A DNA stretch of 64,000 nucleotides from Campylorhamphus procurvoides (Eukaryota > Chordata > Aves > Passeriformes > Dendrocolaptidae), in assembly GCA_013396655.1 (NCBI GenBank), contig WBMV01004771.1:248001-312000 (forward strand), in the 5' to 3' direction. Both the position numbers and the translations under genes were made by a program. The notes beneath the pieces are model-generated. The model saw only the letters and a list, made by a program, of their open reading frames with translations, had not been told where the DNA came from and did not search any database. Shown piece by piece: positions 24,426 through 33,900 of the stretch. Position 1 is the first letter of the stretch. Each line of letters opens with the position of its first letter.

Positions 24426-27400
24426 TGGTCAGTGTCTCTATGTCCAGGTAGAGGTCAATGACAAGTGGTGTCCCTTAAAGCTCTGTCTTGGGATTGGGTC
24501 TCTTTAATACCTTCATCAATGACAGAGACAGCAAGATTGAGTGCACCCTCAACAAGTTTGCAGATCACACCAAACTGAGTGGTGCTCATGGCACAAGAGA
24601 AGGAAGGGATGGACAAGCTTGAGAAGAGGGCACATGAGCACATAATAAAGTTCAATAAGGCCTAGTGTAAGGTCCTGCACCTGGGTCACAGCAATACAAA
24701 GCACAAACAGAGGTTGTGGGGAGAACGGATTGAGAGCAGCCCTGAGGAGAAGGGCTTGGGCATATTTGTGGATGAGAAGTTCAACGTGACCTGGCCATGG
24801 GCACTGCCAACCCAGAAAGTCCCTATGTCCTGGGCTTATCTGCAACAGCGTGGAGCAGCAGGTGACGGGGGAATTCTCATCTTCTGACCACCTCAGGTGA
24901 GACCCCACGTGTGGTGCTGCCTCCAGCTCTGGGACCCAACATCAGAAAGAGCTGCTGGAACAAGTTTAGAGAAGGCCACACAGGTGCTCTGAGGGCTGGA
25001 GCCCCTCTGCTCTCGACACAGCCTGCGAGAGCTGGGGATATTCAGTCTGGAGATGAGAGGGCCCTGGGGTGACCTCATTGCAACCTTTCATACTTACAGG
25101 GAGCTTATAAACAGTGGAAGAGTGACTTCTTACCCAAGCAGATAGTAATAGAACAAGCAGGAATAGAGTAGAGATTTAGAATAGATGTTAAGAGGAAATT
25201 CTTGACTGAGGGTGGTGAGGCCCTGTTACAAGTTGCCCAGAGAACTGTGGCTGCCCCATTGCTGGAAGGTTGGATGGGGTTTGGAGCAGCCCGGTCTAGT
25301 AGAAGGTGACCCTGTCCAAGGCAGGGGATGGAATAAGATGCTCTTTAAGGTCTCTTCTAATTCAAACCTGTCTGTGATTCTATGACTGTACTCCTCCAGA
25401 TTTATGGCCTTTCTTTTCTAGTCTAGTGCAGATCCTTCTTTAAATGTAGATAGGCTAAAATCCTGAGTTTGGTTGCTATAGCACAGGGTACTAAAGCAGG
25501 TACTCATTCAGAGGTGCTAAACAGAGAGGCAAGAACACAGTGAATTGTATAAGCATATTATAAACCATCAAAGTACAATTTTTCAGTAAGAAATTGTGAA
25601 AAATCAAGTGCTTGCTTCCCCCTCTAGTGGTTATGTTCAGAAGGAAGAATGCTCCAGTATCAGCCTCTGATCTCTGGACGCTGGGGCTATGTGCATGCAC
25701 TGTTAGCAGTGAACCAAACACCACGAATGTTGTCTTATGTATGTTTGCACATTGATCCTATTCAGATGGACAAGGAGTTGCACTTATAACTGTCCATATC
25801 CTTTTCCCTTCTACCTGCACAGCTGCTTTCAGACAATCTTTTAAGAATGAAAGAAATCAAAGATATCACAGGATTTTAGAAAGTTATAGATAGGGCAAGA
25901 CATTTTGTACCTTAAGTTGTCGCTTGGAACAAAGTTGGCTTCAAAGTTAGATAAGGTTATTTAGTCGAATTTGATCCAGCTAAATTTGAAACTCTCCAAG
26001 GTTGGAGAGTAAGGATGGATCACTTCTTAGTAACCCAGTGTCAGGGGTCTGTATGCCAGCTTAGGAAAGCACTTCAAGAAAACAAAATCCTAGAAAAAAA
26101 TGCTCTCAAGTCCTGTCAGAAAATGGGTGTGCGGCCTCCATTTTGCTTGCACACTATGATGTCTGCAGAGGCAGATGCTGTTTGCATTTCAGCTCTTAGG
26201 TTGTGCCAAACACAGGCTTAAACTGTCAGGGTCTCCCAGCAATGCGGGGAGGTGAGTAAGATTTCTAAGTTTTTTAGTTCAGCCCCTGAATAGCCCTAAT
26301 CACTGACAGCTTTGCTCAGGCTTTCAGGCTCTAATGTCACAGAGAGCCTCCATAGAGCTATGAGGACATCACTGCATTGATTCAAGTCCTGGGCCAGTAT
26401 GCCTGGGAGGGTCACAGCTCAGGAGCAGCACTAACATTGTAAGTAAATCAGAGATGGGAACCTCAGACTGTTGATGCTTCTAAGGCATTTCTTTGTGTTT
26501 GTAAGTGCACCTAGTTGTCCTTGCACACATGCACTTTGCTGGAAATGAGTCACAACTTGGACCAATCCAGCTTACTTCCTCTGAGAGAAAACATCACGAA
26601 GGTAATGACCCTGCCACGGTGTTTTTAGCACTGTATCCCAGGTCCCGTGTTTTGATATGTCCCTTCCATCCCTCTGCTCTTGAGGCCTTGTAAGCCTCCT
26701 TCTTGTTATCCCAGACCACCATCTAGTGGGTGCTGGAGGTCCCACCACAGCCCAGGGAGAGGGAGACCATGCTGCTCTTCTGAGCAGCCCTTAAGTGATG
26801 CCTAGATGAACAGAGCTGTGTGCCAGCAGGCCTCACTGGAATTCTGGAGTTTTACTCAGCTGGTCTGTTTGTCACATGCAAAGCAATTAACAGAAAAACC
26901 TTCCCCTTTATGTCAGTGGTGCCTTGCCTCATGCTGTTATAGCGTCTGCAGTTGAAATTGCATACAGTTCCTGGAAATGCTGAGTAAGCGTCCAAATAAT
27001 CCCTTATTTTTATGAGCCAGATTCAGTTCTTCAGTGTGTTGAGCATGTGAGTAGCTTCACTCATGAATCAATCCACTGATAGGACACACTGATAATTCCA
27101 CCTTAGCAAGTATTTTAGGGTGTAGATTTTCCCACTGAAATAATTGTAAATCTTTGCAGATGAGTCAACTAGAAGTAACTGAATTTAATAACAGCCTGAA
27201 AACCTTCTGAAACTACACCAGATGTCAAAGAAAAGACAAGTTGTAGGCTGTGTAGTTGGTTGGTTCCTCAAGACTCTCAGGAGATGACCAGTTTCCTTAC
27301 AGCTGGAGAAGGATTGATGGCTTTCCTTCCCCAGGGAAAAAAAAATCTATGAGTCAGTCCTCCCACAACAGGAAACAAGTATTCCATAAGAATTCCTTGC

Positions 27401-27475
27401 TGAGTTAGAACCTCTGAGGTTACAGAGAGCCCTGGATATGCTTCCCAATTAATAATGGTTACTATACCATTGAAA

Positions 27476-27545
27476 ATCATAGAGGTATGGGCAGAAGGGA
27501 CCTCTGGAGGCCTCTGGTACAACTTTCTGCTTGATCCAACTCTGC
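27476..27545 (-). repeat. CR1 LINE 3'-end fragment
   Basis: ATCATAGAGGTATGGGCAGA and AGGGACCTCTGGAGGCC are the reverse complement of a CR1 3' end. Only about 70 bases are recognisable. Confidence 0.65.
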
Positions 27546-27799
27546 CACCAGAAGCAGACAAGATGGTATATTGACAGACCTACATGGTATGAGGAGATCC
27601 AGGTCGCTAGTAGAGCAATAAAGCTGCAAATGAGATAGTGATTGCCTGCGGTGCTGTCTTCATTCTAAAATCTCTGTTTCTTTCCCTGCTGCTGAATCCT
27701 ATGAATCAAAATGCCACTGTCATGCTCTGGAACAACACTCTTTGAATCCTTCAGGGTCTGAGCTCGTCCAAATGACAGTGTCTCAGAAAGCCTTCAAAC

Positions 27800-28000
27800 A
27801 CAGTGGGTTGGTTTTGGTTGAGGGTTCGTTTGTTTGTGTTGTGTTTTGTGTTTGGTTTTGTTGTTTTGGGGTTTTTTTGTTGGTTTCAGTTTGGTTTCGG
27901 TTTGGTTTTGTTTGGGTTGGTTGGTTGGTTTGTTGGTTTTTGTGCTCTTTTTTGTTTAGTTCGTTTTGGTTAGTTTTTGTGGTGATTTTTTTTAATTATT
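27800..28000 (+). repeat. G/T-rich, almost C- and A-free tract
   Basis: About 200 bases built from variable GGTTTT, GGTTT, GTTTG and TTGGTTGG units, with very few A or C on this strand. It also carries short G-runs (GGGTTGGTTGGTTGG). It is an imperfect low-complexity repeat with strong strand asymmetry, and its open frame is a by-product. Confidence 0.8.
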
Positions 28001-30833
28001 TTTGAGAGACAGCTCAACCATAGAAAAATATTTAATTTGTCAAAGTCAAAGTGACTTTTAGGCCATGTCCCTTTAGAAATGCTGACCTAACAATAGTACT
28101 AATCAGAAAGTATGGCATTTATAGTATCTTAATGGCATGCACCCAAAATAGATTCTAGTTATATCAGCAAGTTGACAACTTCACGGCGTACAGATAACTC
28201 TTGTAATTAATTTCTAAAAGTCACAGGAACTGTAAAGTTGGTGTGGGTAGAGTTTACTTCTTTTTGAAATAATAAAGTGCTAGAATCACATTTACCTCGG
28301 TGTTATTTTAGACTTACTTGAAGATAAATTAAATCATAATCTGGCTTCCCAACACTGTTAGGATAAAACTGTTAATTTTCCTCTCTTAGGCTAATGATTC
28401 TGAGAAGTATGGGCTCTAATTAGAACATGAATAGAGAACACACTGTGACCTGCTGGTTCTTAAGGTCTAATGAGTGTAACTTTCTGAGGTACATTCTTTC
28501 TAAATCACTTCCCTTAAATAGGTCACATCACTCACTGTGCTGGTACCAGGCATTCATTAGAGAAGCACAGGACAGTAATTCCTATAATGCAAGTTGCACA
28601 ACATTTTCATGATAAAAGCATGTTCTTAATTTCTTATAGGTTTAACAGGTTTTAGTACTCTGAAGTGAAATTTTCTGTAATGGATATCTATATCAGAATA
28701 AGGACTTAAATTAAAAATGTAATTATTGTTTTTTACATACTCACATAGTGGGTAATTACTCTCACACCTTTTCAATATTAGTGTTTGGCTCAGGACATGT
28801 CTGCTTCAGGACAGGAACTTAATTCCATAAAGACTGGAGCTAATTCAGCCACACTATATATCCCTGAAAATTACAGTTCTTGTGTGAATAGAGACATGTT
28901 AATGCTTTTGGCTAAATTCACTGCAAATTGTCTGCACCAAATATTCTCCAGGGAAGAGGCACAGACAAGGTCTAGACTCATGCAGAGACTCAGGCTGCCA
29001 TGTGGACACCATGCAGCTGCCAGCACTAGTGTCCAACCCTGTAAGTTGCTTGTGGACATGCACAAAATGAAAAAATCTTACAAAGCTGTTCGTAGTCTCA
29101 GGCCATGATCAGAAGATATGTTAAAATCAGCTTTAAATCAGCTGAGATCAAATAAAAAGTGTTGCAGCTTAATGACCTGGGGCTGATTCTGATATATCAG
29201 TGTTGCTACTTTCAATTGCACTGCTGTAACAACCAGGTGTTCCAAGCCCTGACACAAAGGCCTGCCTGCCAGATACGTTCTCCTTGCTTTCTGCCCTGTC
29301 CTCTCAGATTCCAGTGCCTGCACTTGGGTCGGTGATCTGAGGTGTCAGATCCCATATTCTCTTAGGTGCTTCCTAGATATTTTTTTGGCTGTTGTTAGTG
29401 GTCAAAAGTTGTATTCAATCTCTAAAAAGTTTTATTTAGTCTCCAAGTGCAGCTGTAGCTTTCTTTACCCATCGTGATAAAAATCCTGTTCTTGCATAGA
29501 AGAGTACTCTCAATATTTTACACAAAGGGCATTGAGGTTGTTGGGTTTTTCAGAGCTGCCTTGTGAACAGGACGTTTGATAGACAGTAATGATAGCCCAG
29601 TCCTCTCAAAGTGTTTTCCTCTTCAGGGAGCAAATATGACTGAAGAGCTTACTGAAGAGCTGACAATTCAACCTCCCTTTTTAGCTTCCTTACAAAGACT
29701 GTGTATCTGGCTTTGCATTCAAATACTTTGTATTCAGACTCTGCACCAAACAGACTATTTCATTAATATTAATTATTATCAATCTCCTTGAATAATTTAT
29801 TGTGTCCCCTTTATTTAAGTCTTAGCTTCTTTCCATAATTTAGATGGTCTAATCACTAGAGTTTTTCTAGATAAAAAGTAATTTTTCAAATCACTTAGCT
29901 CCAGAAAGGAGAGTTTCCTGCTCAGATTATAATCCAAAAATTTCTGAAGCCCTGCTATGTGTCCCCCAGGCATCTGTGGATACCATGGCCAGAGTTTACC
30001 CTCAAAGAAAACAAGAATGACTTGCTCAGGACCATGTAGTATATTGACTAGTAGCAAGGTTATTTAAGCCAGGGAAGAATGACAGGACTTATTTTGGGTG
30101 AAAAGTGCTGCCGTAAGGAGCGGGGGGGGGAAACTTTCCAAGACAACTGTATGTGGGTAAAGTAGAGAAGAGTTACTTATAGGGTTTTGGGGTACAGAAT
30201 ATAAAGGAGTATAAAAGAGTATAATAGAGTACAACACGTGTTGACAAGTAACAGATAGAAAAGACTGGTGCTAGATTGAACTCATGGCCTCAGGAATACC
30301 ATGAGAGCTCTTTTCCAAGCACCACTGCTTCAAACATGCAGGGTAAGTTAATCCGAAAGGCGTCCCTTTCCTTTGATTCCTGGCTGTACACATACCCAGC
30401 CAACCCCATAGCCACTCTGCCATGTCTTACCGAAGCAAACAAGGGATCAACCTGCCCCTGCCAGGTGAAAAATCCTTTCACCCACAGGCTGTGATCATGA
30501 CTCTTGCAACATCTGGGCCCAAGTCATTTCACCTCTCAACCCACTACAAACAAGGGAGAAACTCCCTTTTGCAGCTGCTCCCCTGCAGCTCAGCTATGCC
30601 CCAGCAACTCATGCTGGTACTCAGTTCCCATTACTGGTCTTGTCTTCCTTCAAGCAGGACTTGAGGTTCTTGAGGTCTGGTCCGGGAGAACAAGGGAAGG
30701 GAAACATCTTCTCCCCCCACCTTAGGAGAGCAAGAGAGGGAAAATCCCCTCTGCAAGCAGAGCTCTTCTGAGCTCTCCTCTCCACCCCCTTTTGCGGGGG
30801 GCAACACAGGGTACCACACCAGGCTGGGCAGCA

Positions 30834-30850
30834 CAGAGAGAGAGAGAGAG

Positions 30851-30888
<38 letters not shown>
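30834..30888 (+). repeat. Compound microsatellite (AG)n(TG)n
   Basis: An uninterrupted run of about ten AG units passes directly into about sixteen TG units. It is likely to vary in length between individuals. Confidence 0.95.
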
Positions 30889-32334
30889 TGTGAAATGTCA
30901 ACAAGGTGTAGGAGCTGGGAAAGCCCTCATCTACATTACAGCATACTAATTTTATAACACTACTCAATTATCATATCTCAAAGTTGCATCCAATCTAAGA
31001 CATGTCCATACCCAGAACGTCCCTTGGTTCCGTCCCATAGCATGCCTCTCCTAGAATTGAGTTGAAGGTCTTAAGACCCCTTACTTCATCCTTTATCATC
31101 ATCTTCATGCCACTTTCCCTTACTGGAGCTTCTCCAAGGTTGCTGGGCTTCGCTTTCTTGTTTTGACTAACATGGTATCTAATTGTCATAGCTCTGGTAC
31201 GTTTCCCAGGCATGGTGTTCCAGCTACTATATGACCCTTAAGACAGCTAGCACAGGGTTAGATGTTGTTAGCTACTCTAAATGTAAGCAACTACATAGAA
31301 ATATAAAAACCTACAAATTCCTGAAAACCGTAAGGCATCAAAAGCAACACTCTTAATAGTATTTTTCTTCTGCCTTGGCAGCTGAAGAGTAAGAAGTTAA
31401 AGAGTCTTTTGCTGTTTAAAGTGCCCCCTTGAATGCAGATGTGGCCTTCACTTGATCTCTAGGACCCTTTACAGATGATGGAAAGTGTTTGTTCAGTAAC
31501 ATCAGCCACTTTCAGCCCCTTCCCACACAGCCAATGGGAACTCAAGGATTCACGTGTGCTGGGACTTCTCAAGAGATTCTTGACATGATCCTGTCTCTGA
31601 ACCTTGTCTCTAGGCACAGAGATCTGAGGGACTTTCTTGGTGGAGAGTGAGACCAAGAAATCCCTTGCCAGCTTCAGCTCTAGTTGAGTTTTGGCTTTCC
31701 TAATATAATTTCTGCACATTGAAGTTTTCTATATTCCAATTCAGTAGTCTGTTCATTTTTCCATCTCACGTATTCTTTTGTTCATTCACAAGTTATATGT
31801 TTACCAAATTTGTCTCCCAACACATTTACTTATTCCTCTCCTTCCTGGGACAGGCTGTTCTTGTACTTGTAGGAAGTCCTTAAAAAGCTGCCAGCTCTCT
31901 CAAATTCCTTCATTCTTCAGAGCTGACTCCCACAGAATCTCAGTTCATCCATTCCTGATAACCCAAAGTGAGTTCTCTTGAAAGGACTGTAGTCTGCCAT
32001 TTGTCTTTTTCACTCCCCTCAGAATCCTGAATGCCACAATTTCATGATTGCTATGACCAACATGGCCAATGATTATCATGCCCCCAAATATTCCTTCCTT
32101 GGTCATGAGTACCAGATGCAGGAGGATGTCCAGCTGAACTAGATGGTCTGTCCAGCAAGTGTTTTAAGAATTTGTCTCTAACATCCTTTAGAAGACAGCT
32201 GGATTTCTTGTGCCCCCTGTGTTGCTCATTTAACTGATAATGCAGCTTGCACTAGCAATTGTACAACTCCAAATAGTATTGTCTGATCTAAAGAAAAGTC
32301 CCACCAAATGTTGATGATGGACATTTATTTAAAG

Positions 32335-33285
32335 ATGGGTATCCCCTGTGGTGCAGTTGACACACTAGAGGGAAGAGATGCCATCCAGAAGGACCAGAAC
32401 AGGCTGGAGAGTTGGGTCTGTGCAAAGCTTATGAAGCTCAACAAGGCCAAGTGCAAAATCCCGCATGTATTTCAAGGCATTCCCGAGCCCAAACACAGGC
32501 TGAGGGGAGCATGGACTGAGAGCAGCCCTAAGGAGATGGACTTGGGCATATTGGTGGATGAGAAGCTCCACATGCCCCAGCATTGTGCACTGGCACCCAG
32601 AAACCACTTGTGTGCTGGGCAGATCCCACAAGGTGGGCAGCAGGGGAAGGGGGGATTCAGACCCTCTGTCGTGTTCAGGTAAGACCCCACTTGTAATCCT
32701 GCATCCAGCTTTGGGGCCCCAGCATCGGGAGGATGTGGAGCTGCTGAAGCAAGTCCAGAGGGGGCCACACAGATGCTCCAAGGGCTGGAGCCACTCTGCT
32801 CTGGACACAGGCTGGGAGAGCTGGGGGCGTTCACTTGAAAAAGAGAAGGCTCTGGAGAGACCCGAGAGCCCCTTCCAGTGCTTAAAGCAGTTTCAAGAGA
32901 GCTGGAGAGGGACTTTGGACAAAGGGGAATAGCTTCAAACTGACAGAGGGCAAGACCAACAGCCTCCTGTGAACTGAGAGTTAAGAGTCTTTAGCCTGAA
33001 GAAAAGGCTCCGGAAGGTATGGTCCAGGACCTGAGGGAACGGCTGGACTATGCCACGTGTGTTGGGATGGATCTCAGGAAAACGTTCTTCCCCCAGAGGG
33101 TGGTGGCCACTGAACAGGCTCCCCAGGGCAATGGGCACAGCCCCAACGCTGCCAGAGCTCCAGGAGCGTTTGGACAAGGCTCCGGGGGACAGGGTGGGAT
33201 TGTTGGGGTGTCTGTGCAGGGCCAGGATTTGGACTGATGATCCTTGTGGGTCAATTCCAGTTGGGGATATTCGATGAGTCAATGT
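32335..33285 (+). mobile_element. CR1 LINE, 5'-truncated
   Basis: The plus strand encodes decayed reverse-transcriptase C-terminal words of CR1, such as AVDTLEGRDAIQK near 32357 and DLGILVDEKLHM near 32540. It continues through the 3' part (GTGGTGGCCACTGAACAGGC) to the tail CCTTGTGGGTCAATTCCAG...GATATTCGATGAG near 33275. The 3' end lies within a few bases of the start of the CpG island. Frames are broken by stops. Confidence 0.9.
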
Positions 33286-33637
33286 TCCGGCTGGCAGTGT
33301 CCCAGAGAAGCTGCAGCCCGTGAGCCCGGCCGGGCTGCGGCACCGCGATTGCGGGACGAGACACCAGGGGCCGTTCAACTCATGGCTCCACGGCGGGAGG
33401 GGCGCAGGGCAGGGCCGCACAGTGGACGGACACCCGCGGCCCACACGGAAGACGGCGCCGGCAGCGACTGCGCCCACGAGGGTCCCATAACGAGCCGGTA
33501 ACCCGCGGCCGGATCACCCGGCAGACGCCGCGGCGAGAGGGCAGGGCCGGGGAAGGCCAGGGCGGGGCCGGGGGGTGGGACAGCGGAGACGGTGCGGGCC
33601 AGAGCGGGTCCAGGGGGGCTAGGGCGAGTCCGAGAGG

Positions 33638-33638
33638 N
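33638..33638. other. Assembly gap or ambiguous base inside the CpG island
   Basis: A single N in the most GC-rich part of the island. In many assemblies a lone N stands for an unsized or collapsed gap, and GC-rich bird promoters are often lost in this way. Its true size cannot be known from the sequence. Confidence 0.7.
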
Positions 33639-33670
33639 CGAGGGGGCGGGCAGGACGCGGGCCCGGGGGG

Positions 33671-33676
33671 ATAAAG
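33671..33676 (+). promoter_or_regulatory. TATA-like box in the CpG island
   Basis: ATAAAG within GGGGGATAAAGGGTGCGG lies about 75 bases upstream of the ATG at 33747, a reasonable spacing for a core promoter with a start near 33700. A chance match in GC-rich DNA is possible. Confidence 0.35.
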
Positions 33677-33746
33677 GGTGCGGAGGAGCGCGGGGAGCCG
33701 CTGCTCGGGGCCACAGCGGGCACGGGAGGGCACGGGAGGGAGCAGC

Positions 33747-33899
33747 ATGCGGGGGCTGGTGGCGCTGCTGGCGGCGCTGAGCTGCGCGGCCCCGGCGGGG
33801 CGGGCGGCGGCTCCCGGGGGCGGCGGCTGCTGTCGGGTCGGTGCTCGTTGGGCACGGGCCCCGAAGTGCGGCACCGCCTCGGCTCCGGGGGTGATCTGA
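33747..33899 (+). CDS. Unassigned short ORF with signal-peptide-like start; possible first exon
   Basis: An ATG with adenine at -3 opens a 50-codon frame. The first 21 residues (MRGLVALLAALSCAAPAGRA and one more Ala) look like a signal peptide: a short basic start, a leucine/alanine core and a small-residue cleavage zone. The frame then becomes Gly/Ala/Arg-rich and stops at 33897. Possible splice donors follow the CGG at 33834 (GT at 33837, phase 0) or lie at 33841 (phase 1). Neither gives the phase needed to join RANBP3 exon 2, which needs two bases carried in. It could therefore be the first exon of a different secreted protein, an upstream ORF, or chance. I do not recognise the product and find no downstream exon that fits. 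Confidence 0.25.
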   Translation: MRGLVALLAALSCAAPAGRAAAPGGGGCCRVGARWARAPKCGTASAPGVI

Positions 33900-33900
33900 G

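Larger units (their letters stand above)
13950..25386 (+). mobile_element. CR1 LINE, 5'-truncated, split by at least four LTR-element insertions
   Basis: A single CR1 copy can be followed in consistent order through five pieces: 13950-14273, 21053-21071, 23158-23465, 23883-23928 and 24426-25386. Read on the plus strand, the pieces give parts of the CR1 reverse transcriptase (MHPRALRALADVV near 14140, YIPASLTSVPGKIMEQI near 23170, then FADDTKL-like and LGILVDEK-like regions). They end in the CR1 tail GTGATTCTATGAC near 25375. Many stops and frameshifts make it dead. Each break coincides with an LTR bearing short target duplications, so the split is due to later insertions. The left start is approximate, because the 5' truncation point is decayed. 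Confidence 0.9.
25387..32334. other. Intergenic sequence with simple repeats, no gene recognised
   Basis: About 7 kb with no frame that I can match to a protein. It contains a CR1 scrap (27476-27545), a G/T-rich tract (27800-28000), a short irregular GAGTATAA-type repeat near 30200-30232 and a compound microsatellite (30834-30888). Confidence 0.5.
33290..33900. promoter_or_regulatory. CpG island, likely RANBP3 promoter
   Basis: About 600 bases of very high GC with dense CpGs, starting exactly where the CR1 ends and fading at about 33.9 kb into AT-rich sequence. It contains GC boxes (GGGGCGGG types near 33560 and 33645) and a single N at 33638 that marks an assembly gap or unresolved base. 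RANBP3 exon 2 is the next recognised exon on the plus strand, 17.8 kb downstream, so this island is the best candidate for its promoter. The RANBP3 first coding exon (a few codons beginning Met-Ala-Asp-Leu in vertebrates) is not found in the visible bases. It may be hidden in the gap or lie elsewhere. Confidence 0.7.

Noticed and set aside
27742..28005. An 87-codon plus-strand frame rich in Phe, Trp, Val and Gly that mimics a membrane protein
   Set aside because: It is the translation of the G/T-rich low-complexity tract, with no initiator context or homologues.
32365..32834. Minus-strand frames of 120-147 codons
   Set aside because: These are antisense shadows of the CR1 reverse transcriptase on the plus strand.
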